From: Pseudomonas sp. P8_241
Lineage (GTDB): Bacteria > Pseudomonadota > Gammaproteobacteria > Pseudomonadales > Pseudomonadaceae
Assembly: GCF_034008315.1 (NCBI RefSeq)
Contig: NZ_CP125377.1
Span: 1,748,001-1,812,000, forward strand
Direction of reading: 5' to 3'
DNA: 64,000 bases
Part shown: positions 45,575 to 54,511 of the stretch, in pieces
Layout of the letters: every line of letters begins with the position of its first letter
How positions within the stretch are numbered: the first letter of the stretch is position 1
Position numbers and translations under genes: made by a program
Notes under the pieces: model-generated
Database searches by the model: none
Told to the model about the DNA's origin: nothing
The model's input: the letters and a program-made list of their open reading frames with translations, nothing else

Positions 45575-46651
45575 TCAGCTGCGATCGCGTTTTGGCAACA
45601 CATCCTTGAGCTTGGCGTGCATGCTGCGCAACGTGGTTTCAGTCGCGGTCCAGTCAATGCAGGCGTCAGTGATCGACACGCCGTATTGCAGGTCGGCGAG
45701 GTCTTTCGGGATCGCCTGGGCGCCCCAGTTCAGATGACTCTCGACCATCAGGCCGATGATCGACTTGTTGCCTTCCAGGATCTGGTTGGCGACGTTCTCC
45801 ATCACCAGCGGTTGCAGGGCCGGGTCCTTGTTGGAGTTGGCGTGGCTGCAGTCGACCATGATGTTCGGCTTGATCTTCGCCTTGTTCAGCGCCTGCTCGC
45901 AGAGCGCAACGCTGACCGAATCGTAGTTCGGCTTGCCGTTGCCGCCGCGCAGGACCACGTGACCGTAGGCGTTGCCCTTGGTGGTGACGATGGACACGCC
46001 ACCTTCCTGGTTGATGCCCAGGAAGCGATGCGGGCTGGAAACCGATTGCAGGGCGTTGATCGCCACGGTCAGACCGCCGTCGGTACCGTTCTTGAAGCCG
46101 ACTGCCGAGGACAGGCCGGATGCCATTTCACGGTGAGTCTGGGATTCGGTGGTGCGCGCGCCGATGGCCGACCAGCTGATCAGGTCCTGCAAGTATTGCG
46201 GGGATATCGGATCGAGTGCTTCCGTGGCGGTCGGCAGGCCTTTTTCAGCCAGATCCAGCAGCAACTGGCGACCGATGTGCAGACCGTCCTGGATCTTGAA
46301 CGAGTCGTCCAGATACGGGTCATTGATCAAGCCTTTCCAGCCGACGGTGGTGCGCGGCTTCTCGAAATACACACGCATGACCAGATACAGGGTATCGGAC
46401 ACTTCGGCAGCGAGTGCCTTCAGACGCTCGGCATATTCGTGGGCAGCCTTGATGTCGTGGATCGAGCAAGGCCCGATGACGACGAACAGGCGATGGTCGG
46501 TGCCATCCAGAATGTTGCGAATGACTTCGCGACCCTTGGTGACGGTGCGCAATGCAGCATCGCTCAGGGGAATATCGCGCTTGAGCTGATCGGGGGTGAT
46601 CAGCGTATCGTTGGAGGCGACGTTTAGGTCGTTGATCGGTAAATCAGCCAT
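45575..46651 (-). CDS. 3-deoxy-7-phosphoheptulonate synthase (class I AroF/G/H)
   Basis: The 358-residue enzyme condenses phosphoenolpyruvate and erythrose 4-phosphate in the first step of aromatic amino acid synthesis. Type I alpha motifs are VVIGPCSIHDIKAAHEYA (about 57-74), MRVYFEKPRTTVGWKGLIND, WSAIGARTTESQTHREMASG, FKNGTDGG and MVDCSHANSNKDP with metal ligands. The N-terminal extension before residue 50 is the regulatory part; which amino acid inhibits this isoform cannot be read with certainty. The start MADLPINDLNV is normal. It is monocistronic and ends at the shared terminator. Confidence 0.94.
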   Translation of the reverse strand: MADLPINDLNVASNDTLITPDQLKRDIPLSDAALRTVTKGREVIRNILDGTDHRLFVVIGPCSIHDIKAAHEYAERLKALAAEVSDTLYLVMRVYFEKPRTTVGWKGLINDPYLDDSFKIQDGLHIGRQLLLDLAEKGLPTATEALDPISPQYLQDLISWSAIGARTTESQTHREMASGLSSAVGFKNGTDGGLTVAINALQSVSSPHRFLGINQEGGVSIVTTKGNAYGHVVLRGGNGKPNYDSVSVALCEQALNKAKIKPNIMVDCSHANSNKDPALQPLVMENVANQILEGNKSIIGLMVESHLNWGAQAIPKDLADLQYGVSITDACIDWTATETTLRSMHAKLKDVLPKRDRS

Positions 46652-46779
46652 CGTTTACTCGTCAGGTCACGGGTGCCGGCCGCCAGCGAACCCGCGCGGC
46701 GGAGCACAGCAAATTAAGCGCGTCGGGGAGCCGAACCTTAGCGCGTTACACCGTGACTCGACAATGGGCAGACACCGTT

Positions 46780-47223
46780 TTAGTCCAGCACTGGCTGCGT
46801 AAACGCCTTGCGCACCGATTCATGAGAGAACTCGTCGGCATGTGCCTGGACCCATTCCAGCGCCAGCGCCTGAATATCCTGCAAATCGTCGTGGGCGTCA
46901 TGCAGGCGGCAGAAACTATCGATCCGGCAGACCTGCTCGCCCATCCGGGCGCTGAACAGCATCTGCTCGTCGACAAAGGCAATGCCCACCAGATACCCGT
47001 GTTTACGTCGCAGGCACCAGGCGACGTAGCCCAGAAAACGCATATCGGGATTCAGCGTCGGCATGCGTACTTCAAGCGCTGTGCCATGGCGCCAGGCACG
47101 GTGGTAATTGCAAGCCATGCCCCCCAGGCTGATAGTGTGTAGCTGTTGCCGCGAAATACACTCGGGTTTAAGCAATGTTAATTCGACGGGCACATCGTCA
47201 GGGTGAGGAATAAAACGTCCCAT
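46780..47223 (-). CDS. PilZ-like domain protein
   Basis: The 147-residue protein begins MGRFIPHPDDVPVELTLLKP and has HTISLGGMACNYHRAW, equivalent to the [D/N]-x-S-x-x-G core of PilZ, followed by beta strands FLGYVAWCLRRKHGYLVGIA. The upstream Arg motif needed for cyclic di-GMP is not clear (no R-x-x-x-R before the core), so it may be a degenerate PilZ domain. The C-terminal helix (HDDLQDIQALALEWVQAHAD) is extra. The start at 47223 has GGAG eight bases upstream on its strand; longer starts lack one. Its start codon shares the palindrome CATG (47221-47224) with the divergent thioredoxin-like gene. Confidence 0.72.
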   Translation of the reverse strand: MGRFIPHPDDVPVELTLLKPECISRQQLHTISLGGMACNYHRAWRHGTALEVRMPTLNPDMRFLGYVAWCLRRKHGYLVGIAFVDEQMLFSARMGEQVCRIDSFCRLHDAHDDLQDIQALALEWVQAHADEFSHESVRKAFTQPVLD

Positions 47224-47608
47224 GAACACAGACTCCATGTGTCGGCCATCTGACATTGTTTCCCCCAGTATAGTGGTCGAATTGGATCTCACCGATTTCG
47301 ACGCCGACCAACGGCTGCTGGCGATGAGCGGCGTGTCGTTGGTGATTTTTACCAGCGTCGGTTGCGCCAGTTGCCGGTTTGCCCGTGAACAGCTGCCTGG
47401 CCTTGATCTGGCGGTGGATCGGCTGTGCTGGATCGATGCTGGGGACAATGGCGGGGCGGTCGAACGTTATTCTGTTTTTCATTTGCCCGCGCTGTTTGTC
47501 GTGCGCGATGGTGAATTCTTTGGCGCATTGAAAACGCGCCTGACCCGCTCTGAACTCAATGCTGGCGTGGCGCAGGCGTTAAGTCGCCCAGCAGAGGAAT
47601 TGCCTTGA
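47222..47608 (+). CDS. thioredoxin-like protein
   Basis: The 128-residue thioredoxin fold has the redox motif in FTSVGCASCRFAREQL (C-A-S-C, about residues 48-51 within the first helix), the cis-Pro region VFHLPALFVVRDG and a final helix. No signal peptide is present, so it acts in the cytoplasm. The CASC pair is unlike the CGPC of classical thioredoxin. ATG 47222 is taken although the GAGGA is 12 bases away; ATG 47237 is an alternative start. It overlaps the next gene by one base (TGATG), so both are translated as a pair. Partner unknown. Confidence 0.8.
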   Translation: MNTDSMCRPSDIVSPSIVVELDLTDFDADQRLLAMSGVSLVIFTSVGCASCRFAREQLPGLDLAVDRLCWIDAGDNGGAVERYSVFHLPALFVVRDGEFFGALKTRLTRSELNAGVAQALSRPAEELP

Positions 47609-48558
47609 TGGGGACAGTTGCCAGGCCGAGAATCGGCATTATCGGGACCGGTGCAATCGGCGGTTTCTACGGGGTGATGCTGGCGCGTGCCGGCTTCGAT
47701 GTGCATTTTCTGCTGCGCAGCGAATTTTGTGCGGTCGCCGAGCACGGGTTGTGCGTCAATAGTGCACCGCATGGCGCACTGACGCTGAACCCGGTGCAGG
47801 CGTATTCAAGTGCCGAAGTCATGCCGCCCTGCGACTGGTTGTTGGTCGGGGCGAAAACCACCAGCAATGCCGATCTGGCACCGGCCATCCTTCACATCGC
47901 AGCGCCAGGCGCCAAAGTGCTGCTGCTGCAAAATGGCCTGGACGTGGAAGACGGCTTGCGCGAACTGCTCCCTGAATCTCTGCATGTGCTCGGGGGGCTT
48001 TGCTATATCTGTGTCCATCGCGAGAGCCCGGGCGTCATCACCCATCAGGCGCTGGGTGCGGTGCATATCGGTTACCACAGCGGGCCTGCCGATGCGTCGG
48101 CACGCACTGCGATAGTCGGGGAGGGGAGCGGTTTGTTCCTCGCCGCCGGGATCGATTCCCAGGTCATGTCGAACCTGCATCAGGCGCGCTGGCAAAAACT
48201 TGTCTGGAATATTCCGTACAACGGTCTGTCGGTGCTGCTCGGGGCAAGCACTACACCGCTGATGGCTGACAGCGACAGCCGCGAATTGATCAAGGCGCTG
48301 ATGGCCGAAGTGGTCCAGGGCGCGACCGCCTGTGGTCACGCCTTACCAGCCGGGTACGCCGACCATTTGTTCATGGTGACCGAAAAAATGCCCGACTACT
48401 GGCCGAGCATGTACCACGATTTCCTGCACAAGCGGCCGCTGGAACTGGCCGCCATTTACGCTCGGCCTCTGGCCGCGGCGAAGGCCGCCGGGTGTGAGAT
48501 GCCGCGCATCGAAGCCCTGTATCGCAGCTTGAGTTTTATTGATCGACGCAATAGTTGA
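47608..48558 (+). CDS. ketopantoate reductase family protein (ApbA/PanE)
   Basis: The 316-residue NADP-dependent oxidoreductase has the Rossmann motif IGIIGTGAIGGFYGVMLARA at the start, VGAKTT with the Lys-Thr of the cofactor site (about 84-89), LQNGLDVED, and the catalytic region RWQKLVWNIPYNGLSVLLGA with Lys and Asn conserved in PanE. It probably reduces 2-dehydropantoate (pantothenate pathway) or a related 2-oxo acid; paralogues are common, so the exact substrate is open. ATG 47608 overlaps the thioredoxin-like stop; TTG 47605 is in frame but less likely. The gene after it follows 26 bases later. Confidence 0.86.
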   Translation: MGTVARPRIGIIGTGAIGGFYGVMLARAGFDVHFLLRSEFCAVAEHGLCVNSAPHGALTLNPVQAYSSAEVMPPCDWLLVGAKTTSNADLAPAILHIAAPGAKVLLLQNGLDVEDGLRELLPESLHVLGGLCYICVHRESPGVITHQALGAVHIGYHSGPADASARTAIVGEGSGLFLAAGIDSQVMSNLHQARWQKLVWNIPYNGLSVLLGASTTPLMADSDSRELIKALMAEVVQGATACGHALPAGYADHLFMVTEKMPDYWPSMYHDFLHKRPLELAAIYARPLAAAKAAGCEMPRIEALYRSLSFIDRRNS

Positions 48559-48584
48559 ATCGGTCGACCCGAGGGGGTAAAGGC

Positions 48585-49490
48585 ATGGCAAAGACTAACG
48601 ACGACCAACTGGTGCTGGCGATTTCCTCGCGGGCGTTGTTCGACCTCAGCGAAAGCCACAAGGTATACCTGTCCAGTGGGGTCGAGGCCTACCGGCAATA
48701 TCAGATTGAACACGAAGACGAAATCCTCGAACCTGGCGATGCTTTCCCGTTGGTGCAGAAACTCCTGAATCTCAACACTCAACTGGGGCGCGCCCGGGTC
48801 GAAGTGATACTGGTATCGCGCAACAGCGCCGACACCGGGCTGCGGGTGTTCAATTCGATCCACCACTATGGCCTGGCGATATCCCGGGCGGCATTTGTCG
48901 GCGGCCGCAGTCCGTATCCGTACCTCAAGGCATTTGGCTGCGACCTGTTTCTCTCGACCCATGCCGAAGACGTGCGCAGTGCGCTGGACGCCGGTTTCGC
49001 TGCGGCGACCATTCTCTCGGGCGGCGCCAGTCGCGCGGCCAGCGACGAATTGCGCATTGCTTTCGACGGTGACGCGGTGCTGTTTTCCGATGATTCGGAG
49101 CGGATCTATCAGTCCGCTGGCCTGGAAGCGTTCCAGGCCAGCGAGCGTGAATCTGCCCGTCAGCCGTTGCGTGGTGGGCCGTTCAAAGGCTTCCTCGGCG
49201 CGCTCAATTTGTTGCAGCGCGAGTTCCCGGACGACGCCTGCCCGATTCGCACCGCTCTGGTGACGGCGCGCTCGGCCCCGGCCCATGAGCGGGTGATTCG
49301 CACCTTGCGCGAATGGGATATCCGCCTGGACGAATCGCTTTTTCTCGGTGGCCTGACCAAATCGGCGTTTCTCGAAGCCTTCGCTGCCGATGTGTTTTTC
49401 GACGATCAGGCCGGGCATTGCGAGTTGGCACGTGAAGTCGTCGCCACCGGTCATGTGCCCCACGGCATAAGCAACGAGCAAAAGGTTTAA
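48585..49490 (+). CDS. cytosolic 5'-nucleotidase (PF06189-like)
   Basis: The 301-residue protein belongs to the NT5C1-like bacterial 5'-nucleotidases. It has LAISSRALFDLSESH at the N-terminus, RVEVILVSRNSADTGLRVFN, AFVGGRSPYPYLKAFGCDLF, and an acidic cluster, IAFDGDAVLFSDDSE. C-terminal motifs are FLGGLTKSAFLEAFAADVFF and DDQAGHC. It would dephosphorylate nucleoside monophosphates. ATG 48585 with GAGGGGG upstream is chosen over an in-frame start 30 bases earlier. It is the last gene of the thioredoxin-reductase-nucleotidase series. Confidence 0.88.
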   Translation: MAKTNDDQLVLAISSRALFDLSESHKVYLSSGVEAYRQYQIEHEDEILEPGDAFPLVQKLLNLNTQLGRARVEVILVSRNSADTGLRVFNSIHHYGLAISRAAFVGGRSPYPYLKAFGCDLFLSTHAEDVRSALDAGFAAATILSGGASRAASDELRIAFDGDAVLFSDDSERIYQSAGLEAFQASERESARQPLRGGPFKGFLGALNLLQREFPDDACPIRTALVTARSAPAHERVIRTLREWDIRLDESLFLGGLTKSAFLEAFAADVFFDDQAGHCELAREVVATGHVPHGISNEQKV

Positions 49491-49585
49491 GCCCACCGTT
49501 CAATGCGTTACGCCGGGCGTCGCACTCTCCAAGGCACTGCTAAGCTGAATCAAATCTCCGCCATGTTGGCATTCGAGGAGGTCAT

Positions 49586-50089
49586 ATGATTCGTTCGATG
49601 CTGTATGCCACTGACCTCGGTCTGTACGCCCCCGTGGTGATGCAGCATGCCCTGGAGTTGGCTCGAACCTTCAATGCCAACTTGTACGTGGTGCACGCGG
49701 TTGAGCCCATGGGATTATTTGCCGAGTCGGTGCTGCAAAGTTACCTCGACGAGCAGTCGTTGAACGAATTTCACAGCCAGGGATTGAGTACGGTCATCGC
49801 GAGCATTGAACAGCGGGTGCTGGACAGTTTCCGCGAAGAACTCGGGGAAGAGAACCAACATGACCTTGAACGGATCCAGGCGGTGCGGGTGCTGCAGGGC
49901 GATCCGTCGCAGGTGATTCTGGACCAGGCGCAGAAACTCTCTGTGGATTTGTTGATCGTAGGTAGTCACAGCCATGGCGCTGGAGCGGAAACCCCCTTGG
50001 GACGAACCGCTGCGCGAGTTCTGCAACTGGCCACCGTCCCTGTTTATCTGGTGCCGCTGGTACAGCGTCGCCGCCAAGGGGATAGCTAG
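49586..50089 (+). CDS. universal stress protein A family
   Basis: The 167-residue single-domain UspA-type protein begins MIRSMLYATDLGLYAPVVMQ and carries the nucleotide-binding loop VDLLIVGSHSHGAGAETPLG, followed by RTAARVLQLATVPVYLVPL, the G-x2-G-x9-G(S/T)-like end of ATP-binding Usp proteins. It has no membrane segment. ATG 49586 follows GAGGAGG, a very strong Shine-Dalgarno, suggesting high expression. It is monocistronic, 110 bases before cysB. Confidence 0.88.
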   Translation: MIRSMLYATDLGLYAPVVMQHALELARTFNANLYVVHAVEPMGLFAESVLQSYLDEQSLNEFHSQGLSTVIASIEQRVLDSFREELGEENQHDLERIQAVRVLQGDPSQVILDQAQKLSVDLLIVGSHSHGAGAETPLGRTAARVLQLATVPVYLVPLVQRRRQGDS

Positions 50090-50193
50090 AACACGAATAA
50101 TGGCAATTTGATAAAAAAGTTCTAGATTTATTCTTCGAGCCATTAATATAGTTATATATCGTCGCTGATGCCCGTGGCGTCTACCTGCTTTGA

Positions 50194-51177
<984 letters not shown>

Positions 51178-51183
51178 TGCCGG

Positions 51184-51666
51184 TCAAACGACCTCGGTAA
51201 CAGCAAACTGTTGCCGAGTACCCTCCACCAGAATTTCCACCTCATCGCCCTCGAACTTGCCCAGCAGGCTTTTGCCCAGTGGCGAGCGTGGGGTGATGAC
51301 GGTAATCAACTGTCCCACCAGATCAACTTTCAGACCCGCGGCATCCGGCGCCAGAAACAGCCATTGTTCGCGACCTTTCTCGTCTTCCAGTCCGAGCAGG
51401 GCGCCGACCTCGATACCGCGTTGGTCGTCATACGCACGCAGTGTCAGGTTTTGGCAAAGCGTCAGTGAGTGGCGAATTTCCTCCACACGCCTGGCCTGCC
51501 CGGCCGCCAGATAGGACGCCTCCAGCCCCAGTGTGTCGTACTTGTTCTCGGCGATGTTTTCTTCGTGCGTCGCGGTTTCGTAAGCGGTTTGCGCGGCACG
51601 CTCAGCAATGTCGAGATCGATGCGCAGCTTGTCGAGGATCAGTTGGTGAACCGTGTGTTTATTCAT
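51184..51666 (-). CDS. GreA/GreB family elongation factor-like protein
   Basis: The 160-residue protein has an N-terminal helical region (ILDKLRIDLDIAERAAQTAY) shorter than in GreA/GreB. The C-terminal FKBP-like domain contains VITPRSPLGKSLLGKFEGDE, the GreA/GreB C-terminal signature. The acidic coiled-coil tip is ATHEENIAENKYDTLGLEAS. It resembles Rnk/Gfh-like secondary-channel factors and may modulate RNA polymerase without full cleavage activity. Start at 51666 (MNKHTVHQL). It follows the next gene (upstream on this strand) by a two-base gap, and is convergent with cysB. Confidence 0.8.
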   Translation of the reverse strand: MNKHTVHQLILDKLRIDLDIAERAAQTAYETATHEENIAENKYDTLGLEASYLAAGQARRVEEIRHSLTLCQNLTLRAYDDQRGIEVGALLGLEDEKGREQWLFLAPDAAGLKVDLVGQLITVITPRSPLGKSLLGKFEGDEVEILVEGTRQQFAVTEVV

Positions 51667-51668
51667 GA

Positions 51669-52079
51669 TCAATCGCAGAATTGCAGGACATTGGCGCGGC
51701 TTTTCTCGCTTGGAATGGTTCGATCCTGCTGCAACCAGAACTGACAGGTCGGATTGGCCAGATTGCGGCTGCTGCTGCGGGCTTGATCGAGCCGTTGCGC
51801 CTGCTCATTCTTGCGCAGATTCTGCTCATATTGCTCGAACAGCGGACTTTGCGGCGCGATGTCCGGCACGGGTTGCGCGACCACTGGCGGTTTGGCCAAC
51901 AGCTCCACTGCGGCCGCGACCGGTGCCAATTGCTCGCTGAACAACAGGCGCGAAGCGAGCCAGCTCGTCAGCGCAATGGCAATGAAGCCCAGCCACATGC
52001 CGAGGGCAATGCTGGCGGTCAGTTGCAGGGCATTGAGTCGAATCGGGAAGGATCGGCGCGGAGTGGAACGGTAGGGCAT
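51669..52079 (-). CDS. hypothetical membrane-anchored protein
   Basis: The 136-residue protein has a basic N-terminus (MPYRSTPRRSFPIRL), one membrane helix (ASIALGMWLGFIAIALTSWL), and a soluble region rich in Gln, Glu and Ala that is probably helical (PLFEQYEQNLRKNEQAQRLD). It has two cysteines near the end (TCQFW and LQFCD) that could pair. The domain is not recognised. It is the first gene of a two-gene - strand unit with the GreA-like protein, separated by two bases, suggesting coupled translation. Orientation of the soluble part is probably periplasmic, given the cysteines. Confidence 0.68.
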   Translation of the reverse strand: MPYRSTPRRSFPIRLNALQLTASIALGMWLGFIAIALTSWLASRLLFSEQLAPVAAAVELLAKPPVVAQPVPDIAPQSPLFEQYEQNLRKNEQAQRLDQARSSSRNLANPTCQFWLQQDRTIPSEKSRANVLQFCD

Positions 52080-52203
52080 GGCGGCCTCCTGGCGAATAGT
52101 CGCGGGCGAGAGACGATTGTCGCATGAAGATTAATCGCCGTCGGCTCTTCTGCGCGGGGTAATTTATGCGGACAATCGGCGCATTTGCCAACGGGAATCT
52201 GCA

Positions 52204-53346
52204 ATGCCTGAAATGAATACCCGCTGGGATATTTTTTGTACCGTGGTCGACAACTTCGGCGACATTGGCGTGACGTGGCGACTGGCCCGTCAACTGGTGG
52301 CCGAGCATGGCCTGGCTGTACGGTTATGGGTCGATGATTTGCGCGCCTTCGAGCGCCTGTGTCCCGCAATCGATATCCATGCGGCGCAGCAGTGGCAGGA
52401 GAATGTCGAAGTCCGTCAGTGGTCGGGCGAGTGGCAGCCGACAGCTGCGGCAGACGTGGTGATCGCCGCATTCGCCTGTCAATTGCCCGCTGCCTACATG
52501 GAGGCCATGGCCGAACGGGAACAGCCGCCGTTGTGGATGAACCTTGACTACCTGAGCGCCGAGGATTGGGTAATCGGCTGCCATGGCTTGCCTTCGGTGA
52601 AGTTCAGGCACGTGCAGAAGTTCTTTTTCTTCCCGGGCTTCCAGAAAGGAACAGGTGGCCTGTTGCGTGAACGCAATCTGCTTGAGCAACGTCGGCAGTT
52701 TCAGCAACGCCCTGAAGCCCAGCGAGAATTCCTGCAGGGTTTAGGGATTGATCGCGCACCTGACGCACAATTGATCTCATTGTTTGCCTACGAAAACACC
52801 GGGCTGGCCAGTTGGCTCGATTCAATGGCCGCTGATTCGACTGCCACTCATCTGTTGGTGCCCGAGGGACGAATTCTCGGTGATGTCGAACGCTGGCTCG
52901 GGGTCGACGGGCTGTCGGCCGGTGATCTGCATAGGCGCGAGGCCTTGACGGTGCAGGTGCTGCCATTCGTTCGGCAGGACCAATATGACCTGTTGCTCTG
53001 GAGTTGCGATTTCAATGCCGTGCGCGGCGAAGACTCTTTCGTCCGTGCGCAATGGGCGGGTCGACCGCTGCTGTGGCACATCTATCAGCAAGAGGAAGAT
53101 GTCCACCTGGATAAGCTTGAAGCCTTTCTCGAGCTGTATACGAAGGGCTTGTCGACCCCGGCACGGGAGGCGATCAGCGGTCTGTGGCGGGCGTGGAACG
53201 CGGGTGAAAAAATGACCGACCACTGGCAATCCACACGTAAACACTGGCCAGAGCTGGAAAAACACGCCGAGACGTGGTGTCTGGAACAGGCCTTGCTGGC
53301 CGATCTTGCCACGGCGCTGGTACAGTTTTATGGAAATTGGATATGA
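52204..53346 (+). CDS. earP: EF-P arginine rhamnosyltransferase EarP
   Basis: The 380-residue GT-B inverting enzyme transfers L-rhamnose from dTDP-L-rhamnose to Arg32 of EF-P. The family start WDIFCTVVDNFGDIGVTWRL has the two key Asp residues (16 and 20 here; 13 and 17 if translation starts at ATG 52213, matching family numbering). The C-terminal donor site has DLLLWSCDFNAVRGEDSFVR and AQWAGRPLLWHIYQQEEDVH, typical of EarP. The ribosome-binding site favours 52204. The next gene is efp, 48 bases downstream, the conserved arrangement. Its donor needs the RmlABCD pathway; only rfbC is in the window. Confidence 0.95.
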   Translation: MPEMNTRWDIFCTVVDNFGDIGVTWRLARQLVAEHGLAVRLWVDDLRAFERLCPAIDIHAAQQWQENVEVRQWSGEWQPTAAADVVIAAFACQLPAAYMEAMAEREQPPLWMNLDYLSAEDWVIGCHGLPSVKFRHVQKFFFFPGFQKGTGGLLRERNLLEQRRQFQQRPEAQREFLQGLGIDRAPDAQLISLFAYENTGLASWLDSMAADSTATHLLVPEGRILGDVERWLGVDGLSAGDLHRREALTVQVLPFVRQDQYDLLLWSCDFNAVRGEDSFVRAQWAGRPLLWHIYQQEEDVHLDKLEAFLELYTKGLSTPAREAISGLWRAWNAGEKMTDHWQSTRKHWPELEKHAETWCLEQALLADLATALVQFYGNWI

Positions 53347-53394
53347 TACGCGGCCTAGATTTTTGTAAATCCCATCCAAATTCGGATATTCGTA

Positions 53395-53964
53395 ATGAAA
53401 ACTGGTAAAGAACTGAAACCCGGGATGGTGATCCGTCTCGAAAACGATCCTTGGCTGGTTCAGAAAGCTGAATTCACCAAGTCGGGTCGTAACAGCGCGA
53501 TCATGAAGACCAAGCTGAAAAACCTGCTGACCGGCTACAAGACCGAGATCGTTTACAGCGCCGACGACAAACTGGACGACGTGATCCTCGACCGCAAAGA
53601 AGCGACCCTGTCCTTCATCAGCGGCGACGCCTACACGTTCATGGACACCACTGACTACACCATGTACGAGCTGAACGCTGAAGACATCGAAAGCGTTCTG
53701 CCGTTCATCGAAGAAGGCATGACCGACGTTTGCGAAGCCGTGTTCTTCGAAGACCGTCTGGTATCCGTAGAGCTGCCGACCACCATCGTGCGTCAGGTTG
53801 ACTACACCGAAGGTTCCGCTCGCGGTGACACTTCCGGCAAGGTGATGAAGCCTGCCAAACTGAAGAACGGTACCGAGCTGTCGGTTGCTGACTTCATCGA
53901 AATCGGCGACATGATCGAGATCGATACCCGCGAAGGCGGTTCCTACAAAGGCCGTGCCAAATAA
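53395..53964 (+). CDS. efp: elongation factor P
   Basis: The 189-residue three-domain EF-P rescues ribosomes stalled at polyproline. The KOW-like N-domain loop is [14 protein letters not shown] with Arg32 at the tip, the residue rhamnosylated by EarP in Pseudomonas, where most bacteria have lysine. The C-terminal OB domain has [20 protein letters not shown] and [19 protein letters not shown], the EF-P signature. It immediately follows earP and may share its promoter, though the 48-base gap leaves room for one. A terminator follows. Confidence 0.98.
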   Translation: MKTGKELKPGMVIRLENDPWLVQKAEFTKSGRNSAIMKTKLKNLLTGYKTEIVYSADDKLDDVILDRKEATLSFISGDAYTFMDTTDYTMYELNAEDIESVLPFIEEGMTDVCEAVFFEDRLVSVELPTTIVRQVDYTEGSARGDTSGKVMKPAKLKNGTELSVADFIEIGDMIEIDTREGGSYKGRAK

Positions 53965-53984
53965 GCACCGCTTGAGGAATGAAA

Positions 53985-54014
53985 AAGCCCGACCACTGAG
54001 TCGGGCTTTTTTGT
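53985..54014 (+). terminator. intrinsic terminator after efp
   Basis: AAGCCCGA (53985-53992), 8-base loop, TCGGGCTT and a T-run (to 54014) form a classical terminator 20 bases past the efp stop. Confidence 0.93.
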
Positions 54015-54039
54015 ACCTGGATTTCAGTTCAACACAGGC

Positions 54040-54072
54040 TCCCTGTGGGCGCGGGCTTGCTAGCGAACAGGT
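54040..54072. repeat. degenerate REP element
   Basis: CCTGTGGGCGCGGGCTTGCT followed by AGCGAACAG is a diverged REP of the GGGAGCGGGCTTGCTCGC type between efp and the convergent HNH gene. Confidence 0.55.
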
Positions 54073-54090
54073 CCGCCGAGGCGCTGGGAT

Positions 54091-54462
54091 TTACTCTTCT
54101 TTCTTCATCAGGCCCGCCAGCGCCGCAAACGGGTTATGCGTCGCCTTGGCGATTTTCGGTGTGCTCAGCGAACCTTCGCCGAAATACTGCTGGTCGGTAT
54201 ACCGGGAGTGTTCGTTGTCGTGGCAGTACAGACACAACAGCTCCCAGTTCGATCCGTCCTGCGGGTTGTTGTCGTGGTTGTGGTCACGGTGGTGCACGGT
54301 CAGTTCGCTCAGACGCTTGCCGGAAAACTCACGGGCACAGCGGCCGCACACGTGCGGGTACATTTTCAGGGCCTTGTCGCGGTATCCCATTTCCTTGTCG
54401 CGCTGGTTGTCGGCGAGGATGCGGTCCAGTTTCGACGTGTTGGTTGGGGTGGACGAACTCAT
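54091..54462 (-). CDS. yajD: YajD family HNH nuclease
   Basis: The 123-residue protein has a zinc-supported HNH domain: YPHVCGRCAREFSGK (first C-x-x-C), LTVHHRDHNHDNNPQDGSNW (catalytic HHRDHNHDN) and ELLCLYCHDNEH (second C-x-x-C-H). This matches E. coli YajD in size and motif order; its biological substrate is unknown. The C-terminal 35 residues (KIAKATHNPFAALAGLM) are family typical. It is convergent with efp; its promoter lies toward 54.5 kb. Confidence 0.9.
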   Translation of the reverse strand: MSSSTPTNTSKLDRILADNQRDKEMGYRDKALKMYPHVCGRCAREFSGKRLSELTVHHRDHNHDNNPQDGSNWELLCLYCHDNEHSRYTDQQYFGEGSLSTPKIAKATHNPFAALAGLMKKEE

Positions 54463-54511
54463 GGGTTCACCTTTGTAGAAAGACTAATGACGGTTATGCA
54501 GCCAGTTTAGC

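Noticed and set aside
45617..46627. 336-codon + strand frame opposite DAHP synthase
   Set aside because: Shadow of a highly conserved enzyme gene; no ribosome-binding site and no motif.
51184..51666. Calling this gene greA
   Set aside because: The coiled coil is shorter and different from GreA; only the C-terminal domain is clearly shared, so a family-level name is used.
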